33,214 nucleotides of DNA from an uncultured Lachnospiraceae bacterium (GCA_900320025.1 ONQW01000007.1:1-33214), one strand, 5' to 3'. Counted from the stretch's first letter, positions 1 through 7,952 are shown. Numbers and translations: made by a program. Notes: generated by a model from the letters alone, not told the origin.

Positions 1-1211
1 GACGCCACCGCGGTGTGCGGATCGATCACATAGCCGGTTTCCTCATACAACGTGCGGATCTCTTCCGCTGTCTCCTCCTCTGTCGCATACCCGCCGCGGA
101 ACAGAGAAAGCTTCTCCCGCATATCAGGCGTGATGGTGTAGGCTCCCTGTTCCCGCAGTGCCCGCATATAGGCGGCATTTTGTTCCGGATTCTCCCCCGT
201 GATGTGATAGATAAGCCGCTCCAGATTGCTGGAAACGAGAATGTCCATCGACGGGGAACTGGTCACGACAAACGGTCTTCTGCGGTCATAGGTGCCGGTG
301 GTAAAGAAATCATATAAAACCCGGTTGGTGTTCGAGGCGCACAGGAGCCGGTGCACCGGAATGCCCATCCTGCCGGCATAAAACGCGGCGAGGATATTGC
401 CGAAGTTACCGGTCGGCACGGCAAAATTCACCGGATCACCGGCCTGAATGCGCCCATTTTCCACCAGCTTTGCGTAAGCGTAGACATAATAGACGATCTG
501 TGGCACCAGCCTGCCGATATTGATCGAATTCGCGGAGGAGAAACGACACCCATGCGCGTCGAGCTTCTCCCGCATCACCGGATCTGTGAAAATCTTCTTG
601 ACACCGGTCTGCGCATCATCAAAATTTCCCTCTATTCCGATGACACAGGTGTTATCCCCTGTCTGGGTGACCATCTGCTTTTTCTGAATGGGCGAGACAC
701 CATCCTTCGGGTAAAATACAATGATCTTTGTTCCGGGAACATCGGCAAATCCGGCGAGCGCAGCCTTGCCGGTATCGCCGCTGGTTGCGGTCAGGATGAC
801 AATTTCCCGGTCGTCCTGGTTCTTTCTTGCGGCGGTAATCATCAGATGCGGCAGAATGGACAGAGCCATATCCTTGAACGCGATGGTTTTGCCGTGAAAC
901 AGCTCCAGATAATAGGCATTGTCCGCATAAACAAGCGGAGCGATCACTTCGGTGTCAAACTTGCTGTCGTAAGCCTTTGCAATACAGTCCTTCAGCTCAT
1001 CCGCTGTATAGTCAGACAGAAGGCGCTTCATCACCTCCAGTGCCGTCTCCTGATAGGACATCCCCGCAAGCGTTTCGAATGGAATGTCGAGTGAAGGAAT
1101 ATGATCCGGCACGTACAGACCGCTGTCGTCCGCAAGACCCCGCAGGATTGCCTGCGATGCAGTAATCGGTTTGCCGCTGCTTCTTGTGCTCTGGTATACA
1201 ACATGATCCAT
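1..1211 (-). CDS. thrC: Threonine synthase, C-terminus cut off by the window edge
   Basis: PLP enzyme that converts O-phosphohomoserine to threonine in the cytoplasm, the last step of threonine synthesis. About 403 residues are visible from the N-terminus; the family usually runs to nearly 500 in clostridia, so the C-terminal end lies outside the window. Visible motifs are the N-terminal YQSTR start, the PLP-lysine segment FHGKTIAFKD (K at about residue 113), the phosphate-binding TATSGDTGKAAL loop and the VPTGNFGN segment. The ATG follows GGAGGATTTGTTT, a strong ribosome binding site. It lies 53 bases downstream of rnfD on the same strand and may be cotranscribed with it; the gap holds a small GC hairpin (GCCGCG/CGCGGC) with no T-run. 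Identification is firm. Confidence 0.95.
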   Translation of the reverse strand, partial: MDHVVYQSTRSSGKPITASQAILRGLADDSGLYVPDHIPSLDIPFETLAGMSYQETALEVMKRLLSDYTADELKDCIAKAYDSKFDTEVIAPLVYADNAYYLELFHGKTIAFKDMALSILPHLMITAARKNQDDREIVILTATSGDTGKAALAGFADVPGTKIIVFYPKDGVSPIQKKQMVTQTGDNTCVIGIEGNFDDAQTGVKKIFTDPVMREKLDAHGCRFSSANSINIGRLVPQIVYYVYAYAKLVENGRIQAGDPVNFAVPTGNFGNILAAFYAGRMGIPVHRLLCASNTNRVLYDFFTTGTYDRRRPFVVTSSPSMDILVSSNLERLIYHITGENPEQNAAYMRALREQGAYTITPDMREKLSLFRGGYATEEETAEEIRTLYEETGYVIDPHTAVA

Positions 1212-1264
1212 AAACAAATCCTCCGTGCCGCGTCCTTCGGCGCGGCTGTCTGCTGAAATCGCCT

Positions 1265-2272
1265 CTACTTTCCGGGGTGCGGAACGGTGAAACGGCTGCC
1301 CGGACGTCTCTGCCCGAATGGTCTTGGCATCGTGTGCTGGTCCAGAAAACGTGCTGTCAGATTGGTGAGCAGCAGGGAAATCACCACCGCATGTTCCGTT
1401 CTGCCGAAAAACAATCTGAGCACAGCTGTCAGAATGCCAAAGATGACTCCATAGAGCACCTGCCCTGCACCGGTCACCGGGCTGGTGGAATAATCCGTTG
1501 CCATCAGGAATAACGTGAAGAGAAAGCTTCCGCCGCAGAGCTCCACCATCAGAAAGCCGGGACGCCAGCCGTGATGGCCGAAGAGGATCATCATGGCCGT
1601 GAAACTGACAAGGCCGCTCAGCGGAATCGTCAGCGTGATCACCCCGCTCAGAAGCAGAAACACCGATGCCGCCAGGATCAGAAGAATGCTGCCCGTCCCG
1701 ATGCAGGCAGAGACATTGCCTGTCAGTACATCCCGCGTACTGACCGAATTTCCCATAGTGAGCTGCATCAGAGGGGAAATTGGCCCGAAATTTCCGGAAG
1801 AAAAATCCCCCATCGCATTCCGGAACAGGGAGATCAGAATCAGCTTGCCGGTCATGGCCGGATTGATCAGATTTCGTCCGATTCCGCCGAAAAGGCACTT
1901 CCCGAGGATAATGCCGCCCGCCGCGCCGATCGCGGCGAAATAAACCGGCACTGCGGGCGGCAGGATCAGTCCCAGCATCAGTCCGCTCACTGCCGCGGAA
2001 TAGTCCCGGATCGTCAGTCCTCTCCCGGCAGCTGCGCTGTAGGCGGCCTCCGCCGCCACAGCAGAAACCGTACTGACAAGGCAGAGAAGAAGGGCGTGCG
2101 GGCCATATCGGAAAATCCCGCCGCCGCCGATCACGATCAGAGCGGTCATCATCATCCCCATGATGGAATCGGTGCCATAGGAGGTGCGCATAAATGGCCG
2201 TATCCGGGAGGTGCCAGGGCGGTATTCCACCCGGTCCGGAAGCTGTGTTGTCAATTCCTGTGTGGATGTCAT
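1265..2272 (-). CDS. rnfD: RnfD-like membrane subunit of an Rnf-type electron transport complex
   Basis: Homolog of the NqrB/RnfD family, an integral membrane flavoprotein subunit of the ion-pumping ferredoxin:NAD oxidoreductase. 335 residues, normal for the family, with about nine to ten hydrophobic segments. Conserved stretches are DYSAAVSGLMLGLILPPAVP (about 90–109), GKCLFGGIGRNLINPAM (124–140) and TDYSTSPVTGAGQ near the C-terminus. The start is set by the ATGA overlap with rnfC (start ATG 2272–2270, rnfC stop TGA 2271–2269), with GGAG upstream. In known RnfD proteins a threonine in an ATPL-type motif carries covalent FMN; here the corresponding region reads NFGPISPLMQL (161–171), with serine 166 where threonine is expected. 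No rnfG, E, A or B follows; thrC does. Family assignment is firm, activity uncertain. Confidence 0.9.
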   Translation of the reverse strand: MTSTQELTTQLPDRVEYRPGTSRIRPFMRTSYGTDSIMGMMMTALIVIGGGGIFRYGPHALLLCLVSTVSAVAAEAAYSAAAGRGLTIRDYSAAVSGLMLGLILPPAVPVYFAAIGAAGGIILGKCLFGGIGRNLINPAMTGKLILISLFRNAMGDFSSGNFGPISPLMQLTMGNSVSTRDVLTGNVSACIGTGSILLILAASVFLLLSGVITLTIPLSGLVSFTAMMILFGHHGWRPGFLMVELCGGSFLFTLFLMATDYSTSPVTGAGQVLYGVIFGILTAVLRLFFGRTEHAVVISLLLTNLTARFLDQHTMPRPFGQRRPGSRFTVPHPGK

Positions 2273-3618
2273 TGCGTGCTCAGTCTCCTTGCATAAAGTC
2301 CGGCTCGTTCCGGGTCCCTGATCAGAGCGGTTCGTCTGCTGTAGATCCGGTATGAAAGCTGCATGCGGGATGGACACGCGTAGCTGCAGCAGCCACAGCC
2401 GCTGCATTCAAGGCCTCCATGGCGCAGGAACAGATCGTCCCGCTTCTTCAGCAGATCGTCATAGAGCTGCATCGGAACCAGATGGTTCGGGCATGCCCGG
2501 ACACAGCGCCCGCAGCGGGTGCACGGTGTCTCATGATATCCTCCGCAGCGATCCTTCCGCAGCGCAACAATCGCAGAGGTCAGCTTCGTGACCGGAACAT
2601 CCAGACTGTCGATCCGGGTTCCTGTCATAGGGCCCCCATCCAGAATCAGGGCCGGCTGCTGCGAAAAACCTCCCGCTCTCTCCAGCAGCTCGCGGATACT
2701 CATTCCGATCCGCACCCGGAAATTGCGCGGCTCAGCTGCCGCATCTCCGGATACTGTGACAATCCGTGTGAGAAGCGGTTCATGTACCATCACTGCCTGA
2801 TTGATGGCCACAAGAGTGTCGACATTGCTGACCGTACATCCGATATCAGCAGGAAGCATTGTGGCGTTCAGCGTCCTGCCTGTCAGCGCATAAATCAGCT
2901 GCCGCTCCGCTCCCTGTGGATACTTGGAGCGCAGACTCCGAACATATATTCTGGGATCATCCCGGGTAAGATCGCGAAACAGGCGGGAGACATCGCCGCA
3001 GCGCTCATCAACGGCAAGAATTCCCCGCGCACGCGAAAAAATTTTCATTTCAATCCGCAGTCCGTTGATTACCTTCGCGGGATTTTCCACCATGCGGCGG
3101 TAATCCGAGGTGAGGTACGGCTCGCACTCCACACAATTGGCGATGCAGTAATCAATCCTGCGTGGATTCTCTGTCTCCAGCTTGATATGAGCAGGAAGAC
3201 CGGCACCGCCCATCCCGACCACTCCTGCGTCCCGCACAGATTCAATGATGGTGGCTGCATTCAGCTGATCGAGGCTTCTGGTCTGCGGATAAAATATCTC
3301 GTGATACCGCCCGTCATTATGGATCACAATACATTCCTGTTCGGTCCCGTCTGCCACCAGATGAGGCCCGATCCGTATGACCGTGCCGGAGACTGTGGCA
3401 TGCACCGATGCGGAAAGATCCCCATCCGCTCTTGCAATCATCTGTCCGGTGAGAACCGGATCCCCCGGTTTTACGATTGGAACAGCCGGTGCCCCGATAT
3501 GCTGCTTCAGGGGATAGACCATATCTCCACGTGGAAATATTGTTTTGATCGGCTTTTCCTTGCTCATGTCCTTTCCGTCAAAGGGATGGACGCCGCCGAA
3601 AAATGTGGAATGGGGCAT
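2269..3618 (-). CDS. rnfC: RnfC-like NADH-side subunit with two 4Fe-4S motifs
   Basis: Peripheral subunit of the Rnf complex that exchanges electrons with NAD at the cytoplasmic face. 449 residues. Visible in order: N-terminal FFGGVHPFDGK and the YPLKQHIGAPA lipoyl-like domain, the GMGGAGLPAHIKLE nucleotide/flavin loop, ECEPYLTSDYR, KYPQGAERQL, and two ferredoxin-type clusters, C366-x2-C-x2-C-x3-CP and C405-x2-C-x2-C-x3-CP. All cluster cysteines are intact, so it looks functional. The ATG at 3618 is preceded by AGGAGAG. It is the first gene of its operon and overlaps rnfD by four bases, implying translational coupling. In ordinary Rnf operons the order is C-D-G-E-A-B; only C and D are here. 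Confidence 0.93.
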   Translation of the reverse strand: MPHSTFFGGVHPFDGKDMSKEKPIKTIFPRGDMVYPLKQHIGAPAVPIVKPGDPVLTGQMIARADGDLSASVHATVSGTVIRIGPHLVADGTEQECIVIHNDGRYHEIFYPQTRSLDQLNAATIIESVRDAGVVGMGGAGLPAHIKLETENPRRIDYCIANCVECEPYLTSDYRRMVENPAKVINGLRIEMKIFSRARGILAVDERCGDVSRLFRDLTRDDPRIYVRSLRSKYPQGAERQLIYALTGRTLNATMLPADIGCTVSNVDTLVAINQAVMVHEPLLTRIVTVSGDAAAEPRNFRVRIGMSIRELLERAGGFSQQPALILDGGPMTGTRIDSLDVPVTKLTSAIVALRKDRCGGYHETPCTRCGRCVRACPNHLVPMQLYDDLLKKRDDLFLRHGGLECSGCGCCSYACPSRMQLSYRIYSRRTALIRDPERAGLYARRLSTQ

Positions 3619-3657
3619 GCTGACTCTCCTGCTTGCTGCTAGATTTCAAAATGACTT

Positions 3658-3800
3658 ATGGGCATTTTACCATATCTTCGAAACAGATGTGCTAAAATCA
3701 CCACATCAGCAATTTTAGCTTCACAGCAAACTTCTGTCGAAGTTCTGACGAGATTCTTATGGGTGTCTGATGAGATTCTTTTGGGATTCCCACGTAATTC
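3658..3800. promoter_or_regulatory. Divergent regulatory region between rnfC and the exonuclease gene
   Basis: Seen: an 8-bp inverted repeat GCTAAAAT/ATTTTAGC with a 13-base spacer (3691–3698 and 3712–3719), which could be an operator; reading toward rnfC, an extended -10 like sequence TGGTAAAAT (3665–3673 on the minus strand) with a poor -35; and an imperfect 19-base direct repeat, 17 of 19 identical, at 3745–3763 and 3767–3785, just upstream of the exonuclease start. No regulator can be named. The promoter call is tentative. Confidence 0.4.
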
Positions 3801-3820
3801 CCATGAAAGGAATGAGTTGT

Positions 3821-4936
3821 ATGTTGCAGAGGATCGAAAAAATACTGCCTCCGGTCGCACTGCCGGAGCATCTCCCCGGCGATACCGGGCTGGATTCCGC
3901 CGTTCTGATTGACATCGAAACCACAGGGCTCTCTCCCGAGAGAAGCTTCGTCTATCTGATTGGGCAGATTCGCTTCCTGGAGAATGGAGAAAGACAGCTG
4001 CGCCAGTATTTTGCAGAAAACGCAGCACAGGAAGCAGAGCTGCTCAGAGCCTTCTTTCAGAGTCTAAAGAAATCAGATGTTCTCATCCAGTACAACGGAG
4101 ACCGGTTCGATCTTCCCTTTCTCGCCAAACGGGCAGCAAAACTGGATGTTCCGTGCCCGCTGGAGCACATTCCCAGCCTCGATTTGTACAAAATCATCCA
4201 TCCTCTGAAGAACGTACTCGGACTGATCGACGGCCGTCAGCAGACGGTGGAGTCGCTTCTTGGTACCGGCCGGATCGAGGCGCGAAGCGGAAAGGAACTG
4301 ATCGCCGCCTACGCCGATTTCACGGAGTCCGGTTCGGAAACGGCCAGACAGCTCATTCTTTCCCATAATGAGGCGGATATTCGTGGGCTGTCCGGTCTTC
4401 TTTGCCTTTCCGCCTACGAGCCGCTTTTTCATACGGAGCAAGGCATCCCGCTCTATCGGGCAAAGGCGCAGCCCTATCTGTCCTACGACGGAACGCCCCG
4501 GAATGAGCTGCTTCTCTATTTTCATCCCCGGGAGCCATATCCCGCGCCGATTCTCGGCACAGCACATGGCTGTATGCTTCGGGTGCAGGAAAATGAAGGC
4601 ATCATAAAAATTCCGATTTATACCGGAGAACTCAGATATTATTATGCTGATTACCGGGAATACTGGTATTTCCCGGAGGAAGACGAGGCGCTCCACCGCT
4701 CCGTCGCCGTCTATGCGGACCGCAGTCACCGGATCCCGGCCACTGCGGACACCTGCTACACGCGCAAAACGGGCGATTTTCTGCCTGAATGGAGTGAATT
4801 TCAAAATCCGGTCTTCAAAAAGGAGCGCAGGGATCCGACTGCCTGGTTCGAGTTTACAAAGGAACTCCGGCAGAACCGCTCATTCTTCGAAGCGTATGCG
4901 GGATACATCGTCCGTCACATTCTGTCTCAGAAGTAG
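3821..4936 (+). CDS. YprB-type predicted 3'-5' exonuclease (RNase H-like fold)
   Basis: Predicted DnaQ-like nuclease of the YprB family; the substrate is not known. The exonuclease I motif DIETTG is at residues 31–36, motif II is seen in IQYNGDRFDLPFLAKRA, and a SHNEADI segment marks the third acidic region. The C-terminal half (about residues 190–370) is the family's uncharacterised tail. Four in-frame ATG codons precede or set the start (3770, 3803, 3812, 3821). I chose 3821 because AAAGG sits 10 bases upstream, giving 371 residues. It is a single plus-strand gene divergent from rnfC and convergent with rpsA. Its last codons and stop form the first unit of a 38-bp tandem repeat, so the 3' end was duplicated after the stop. 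Confidence 0.85.
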   Translation: MLQRIEKILPPVALPEHLPGDTGLDSAVLIDIETTGLSPERSFVYLIGQIRFLENGERQLRQYFAENAAQEAELLRAFFQSLKKSDVLIQYNGDRFDLPFLAKRAAKLDVPCPLEHIPSLDLYKIIHPLKNVLGLIDGRQQTVESLLGTGRIEARSGKELIAAYADFTESGSETARQLILSHNEADIRGLSGLLCLSAYEPLFHTEQGIPLYRAKAQPYLSYDGTPRNELLLYFHPREPYPAPILGTAHGCMLRVQENEGIIKIPIYTGELRYYYADYREYWYFPEEDEALHRSVAVYADRSHRIPATADTCYTRKTGDFLPEWSEFQNPVFKKERRDPTAWFEFTKELRQNRSFFEAYAGYIVRHILSQK

Positions 4937-5020
4937 ACGGCTGCTTCGTTCGTCACATTCCGTCTAAGAAATGGACGGCTGCTTCGTCCGTCACATTCTG
5001 TCTCAGAAGTAGTTGACTGC
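4909..5020 (+). repeat. Three tandem copies of a 38-bp unit across the exonuclease stop codon
   Basis: Units start at 4909, 4947 and 4985 with CGTCCGTCACATTCTGTCTC or near variants. The first unit holds the final codons and TAG stop of the gene. The second differs by a few substitutions; the third is close to the first and its end diverges (AGTTGACTGC). This is a local duplication of coding end plus 3' flank, located just before the terminator. Confidence 0.9.
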
Positions 5021-5034
5021 CGTGTGTCCTGCTT

Positions 5035-5076
5035 CATAGAAAAAGTCCCCGGGAATTCCCGGGGACTTTTTCTATG
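5035..5076. terminator. Perfect 42-bp palindrome, bidirectional terminator
   Basis: Two exactly complementary 21-base halves, with a CCCCGGG core flanked by A5 on the left and T5 on the right. Either transcript forms a long GC-rich hairpin ending in a U-run, so it can terminate both the plus-strand exonuclease gene and minus-strand rpsA, which converge on it. Confidence 0.95.
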
Positions 5077-5097
5077 ACGATTCAGTCAGAGACCGGA

Positions 5098-6288
5098 TCA
5101 CTCCGACTTCTCTTCCTTTTCTTCCGCCGCCTTGGCAGCTGCAACGGCAGCCTCGATGTCAACTGTCGCGACATCGTCATTGTCGCCGTTGGCCGCAGCC
5201 TCTTCCTCTTTCCTTCTCTTCTCCTGATCGATCAGAAGAGCCTTGATGGAAAGACTGATCTTCTGCTCCGCCTCGTTGAAATCAACGATCTTGGCGGTGA
5301 CTTCCTCTCCGGTCTTCAGTACATCGGAGGGCTTGTCAATGTGCTCTCTGGAAATCTGAGAGACATGAAGCAGGGCATCGATACCGGGCTCCAGCTCCAC
5401 AAATGCACCAAAATCGGTCATTCTTGCGATCTTGCCTGTGACAATCGTGCCGACTGCATACTTCTCTGCTGCGCCGACCCACGGATTCTCATCAGGGAAC
5501 TTCAGGGAAAGAGCAATCTTCTCGCCCTGGATATCCTTCACGAGAACTCTCAGCTTCTGGCCAACCTTGAAGACCTTCTTCGGATTCTCAACTCTGCCCC
5601 AGCTCATCTCGCTGATATGGAGAAGACCGTCAGCACCGCCGAGATCGACGAACGCGCCGAAGTCGGTGATATTCTTTACCGTACCCTCGACAATATCGCC
5701 CACCTTCAGCGTGGCGAACAGCTGTTCCTTCTGCTTTGCTCTCTCCGCTACCAGGAGCTGCTTGCGGTCACCAATATATCTTCTTCTGTGCGGATTGTAC
5801 TCAATGATCACGAAACGGATCTCCTGATCCTGATACTTAGTGAGATCCTTCTCATACGTATCGGAAACCAGGGAAGCGGGGATAAATACGCGGACGCCCT
5901 CAACATTGACGGAAAGTCCGCCGTTGAGCACCTGCACGACCTTGGCAGTGAGGACTTCCTTGTTGTTGTAGGCCTCCTCAATCCGCTTGTTGCCGCGGTC
6001 AGCAGCCAGCCTCTTGTAGGAAAGAATGACCTGTCCGTCTCCGTCGTTCACCTTGAGGACCTTGACCTCGAGCGGATCGCCCGGGTGAAGAACAGTCGTG
6101 AGATCGACAGAATTATCATTGGTGTATTCGCTGCGAGTCAGAATACCGTCTGACTTGTAGTTGATGTTCAGCACAGCCTCATCCGGCTTGACATCAATCA
6201 CTTTGCCTTCCACAACCTCTCCGTTATGGATGGTCTTGAAAGATTCGTTCAGCATTTGTTCAAAATTCTCTTCGGCCTGTTCGGACAT
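5098..6288 (-). CDS. rpsA: 30S ribosomal protein S1 (four S1 domains)
   Basis: RNA-binding S1-type protein that helps mRNA binding on the ribosome. 396 residues with four S1 repeats: about 20–85 (GEVVEGKVIDV), 105–170 (KVVQVLNGGLSVNVEGVRVFIPASL), 190–260 (GTVKNITDFGAFVDLGGADGLLHISE) and 275–345 (GKIARMTDFGAFVELEPGIDALLHVSQ), then an acidic and alanine-rich tail. The third and fourth have the classic ITDFGAFV core. Four domains instead of six is usual in Gram-positive bacteria. The start MSEQAEEN at 6288 has a strong GAGGAGG site nine bases upstream that lies inside ispH; the genes overlap by 29 bases in different frames. Clostridia often fuse these two proteins, so the layout is close to that state. 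Confidence 0.93.
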   Translation of the reverse strand: MSEQAEENFEQMLNESFKTIHNGEVVEGKVIDVKPDEAVLNINYKSDGILTRSEYTNDNSVDLTTVLHPGDPLEVKVLKVNDGDGQVILSYKRLAADRGNKRIEEAYNNKEVLTAKVVQVLNGGLSVNVEGVRVFIPASLVSDTYEKDLTKYQDQEIRFVIIEYNPHRRRYIGDRKQLLVAERAKQKEQLFATLKVGDIVEGTVKNITDFGAFVDLGGADGLLHISEMSWGRVENPKKVFKVGQKLRVLVKDIQGEKIALSLKFPDENPWVGAAEKYAVGTIVTGKIARMTDFGAFVELEPGIDALLHVSQISREHIDKPSDVLKTGEEVTAKIVDFNEAEQKISLSIKALLIDQEKRRKEEEAAANGDNDDVATVDIEAAVAAAKAAEEKEEKSE

Positions 6289-7138
6289 AATTTTGAACCT
6301 CCTCGATGATATTTTTTGGGGTGGAAGCCCCGGCGGTAATGCCCACACGAAGAGTGCTGAAGTCACGCTCCGGAAGATCCCTTACCGTCTGTATGAAATA
6401 AGTGTCATGGCACTCCTTCCGGCAGATCTCATAAAGCTTCGCCGAGTTGGAACTGCTCTTTCCACCTATCACAATCATAACATCCGACTGCGCCGCAACC
6501 CGCCTGGCTTCCTGCTGGCGCATACGGGTAGCGTTACAGATCGTATTCACAACAGCTATATTGTACGCGCGGCGTTGTAAAATAGCAACCAATTCCTGAA
6601 ATTTGTCCGTGTTGAATGTTGTCTGCGCCACCACAAGCACCGGGCGGGACAAATCGCCATCCCAGTTCTCTGCCTCTTCCGTCGTGCCGATCACAGATGC
6701 CGGTTCATGACTCCAGCCCATGGTGCCGACCACCTCCGGATGGCCTGCATTGCCGATGATGACGATCTGGCTTCCCCTTTTGCTCGCATCCTCCACCAGC
6801 TGATGGATCCTGCTCACAAACGGACAGGTCGTATCGATGATAGCCAGCCCGCTCTCCTGGATATGACTCATCACATCTCTTGATACGCCGTGGGAGCGGA
6901 TGACGATGGTGATTTTTTCTCCGCTTTCCGCTGCTTCCGCGGCGAGCCGGTCCACTTCCTCCAGGGAATGGATCACTCCGACGCCGCGGTGTTTCAGGTC
7001 CTCCACCACTGTCTCGTTGTGAATGATCGGCCCATAGGTATAAATCCGGTTTTTATGCCCGGCTGCTTCATAGACCGCGTTCACTGCCTTCTCGACGCCG
7101 AAGCAGAAGCCGGCATTTCTTGCAACAGTAAGTTCCAT
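6260..7138 (-). CDS. ispH: 4-hydroxy-3-methylbut-2-enyl diphosphate reductase
   Basis: Iron-sulfur enzyme of the last step of the MEP isoprenoid pathway, making IPP and DMAPP. 292 residues, standard length. All three cluster cysteines are visible: GFCFGVEKA near the N-terminus, TCPFV in the middle and NTICNATRMRQ near residue 195. Substrate-binding elements GPIIHNE, RSHGV, GHPEV, QTTF and the GGKSSSNS segment are present. The start MELTVARNAGFCFG fits the family, though the GAGG before it is very close to the ATG. Its end overlaps rpsA. The gap to cmk holds copy A of a repeated element. The acyltransferase gene plsC, often found between cmk and ispH in clostridia, is missing. Confidence 0.95.
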   Translation of the reverse strand: MELTVARNAGFCFGVEKAVNAVYEAAGHKNRIYTYGPIIHNETVVEDLKHRGVGVIHSLEEVDRLAAEAAESGEKITIVIRSHGVSRDVMSHIQESGLAIIDTTCPFVSRIHQLVEDASKRGSQIVIIGNAGHPEVVGTMGWSHEPASVIGTTEEAENWDGDLSRPVLVVAQTTFNTDKFQELVAILQRRAYNIAVVNTICNATRMRQQEARRVAAQSDVMIVIGGKSSSNSAKLYEICRKECHDTYFIQTVRDLPERDFSTLRVGITAGASTPKNIIEEVQNYVRTGRREF

Positions 7139-7151
7139 TCCTCTACCCCAT

Positions 7152-7199
7152 CCGCGGGAGAGATGCCCGAACGGGCGTTTTCCCGGTTCAGGACATTGG
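7152..7199 (-). repeat. Copy A of a conserved element upstream of ispH
   Basis: 48 bases aligning without gaps to 20709–20756 upstream of mnmA: 37 of 48 identical, 10 of the 11 differences being transitions. Similarity weakens beyond this core. On the minus strand it is a ladder of alternating CCC and GGG blocks that can pair with each other. It ends 13 bases before the ispH ATG. Function is unknown; a leader RNA or an intergenic repeat are both possible. Confidence 0.7.
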
Positions 7200-7262
7200 G
7201 GCCGGCGGCTCCAATATCCGTTTGAGTGTGACACATCTGTGCCACGTTCAAACCAGCCTTCT

Positions 7263-7952
7263 TCAGACAGTCAGTCCCTCGTCTGCTGCGGCATTCCGGT
7301 AGCAGGCAAGAATTTTATCTGTCACCTCTTCAATCGTGAGGTCGGAGGTGTCAAGCAGCACGGCATCGTCAGCCTGTCTGAGCGGCGAGATGGCGCGGTT
7401 GCTGTCGCGCTCGTCTCTCTCAGCAATCTCCTGCTCCAGTTTCTCCAGCGTAGTCTGCATGCCGCGTGCAAGATCTTCCTTCAGACGGCGTTCCGCTCTG
7501 ACCCGGACGCTCGCTGTCAGATATATTTTGCAGACGGCATCCGGCAGGACAACAGTACCGATGTCCCGGCCATCCATGACCACAGGCGTCTCCTGTGCCA
7601 GCTTCTGCTGCAGCTCCACCAGTCTTCTCCGCACATCTCCGTTGGCGCTGAAAACAGATGCCATCTGACTGATCTGTTCCGTGCGGATCATCGCATTGAC
7701 ATTGACGCCGTCAAGCAGCGTGACCTGTCCGCCATCCTGATACGCGATGGAAATATCCGCCCTGCGGCATGCTCTGCTGACGGCGTCCTGGTCCGATGGA
7801 TCGATATGGTTCTGCTCCATAAACAGTGCCATGGCCCGGTACATGGCGCCGGTATCTACATAAATAAATCCGAGCTGTCCGGCCACTTTTCTGGCGATGG
7901 TACTCTTTCCCGCACCTGCTGGCCCATCAATGGCGATACTGTTCAGTTTCAT
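7263..7952 (-). CDS. cmk: Cytidylate kinase
   Basis: Phosphorylates CMP and dCMP with ATP in pyrimidine nucleotide metabolism. 229 residues, normal. The P-loop GPAGAGKST is at residues 10–18, followed by YVDTGAMYRA, the CMP-binding MDGRDIGTVVLPDA and the arginine-rich lid region RAERRLKED. The ATG at 7952 has AAAGGA upstream. It is the second gene of the HI0933–cmk–ispH–rpsA operon, 38 bases after the oxidoreductase gene, an order typical of clostridia. Confidence 0.96.
   Translation of the reverse strand: MKLNSIAIDGPAGAGKSTIARKVAGQLGFIYVDTGAMYRAMALFMEQNHIDPSDQDAVSRACRRADISIAYQDGGQVTLLDGVNVNAMIRTEQISQMASVFSANGDVRRRLVELQQKLAQETPVVMDGRDIGTVVLPDAVCKIYLTASVRVRAERRLKEDLARGMQTTLEKLEQEIAERDERDSNRAISPLRQADDAVLLDTSDLTIEEVTDKILACYRNAAADEGLTV

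Noticed and set aside
1212-1264. A terminator between rnfD and thrC
   Set aside because: The GCCGCG/CGCGGC hairpin lacks a T-run, so cotranscription is more likely.
2419-3642. 407-residue open frame on the plus strand opposite rnfC
   Set aside because: It mirrors the rnfC coding frame, has no ribosome binding site or recognisable domain, and arises from GC-rich codons on the other strand.
6288-6330. Programmed -1 frameshift at a CCCAAAA run near the end of ispH
   Set aside because: rpsA lies in the +1 frame relative to ispH, so a -1 slip would not lead into it, and rpsA has its own ribosome binding site.
7139-7262. A missed plsC gene between cmk and ispH
   Set aside because: The gap is only 124 bases and holds the repeated element, no coding frame of use.
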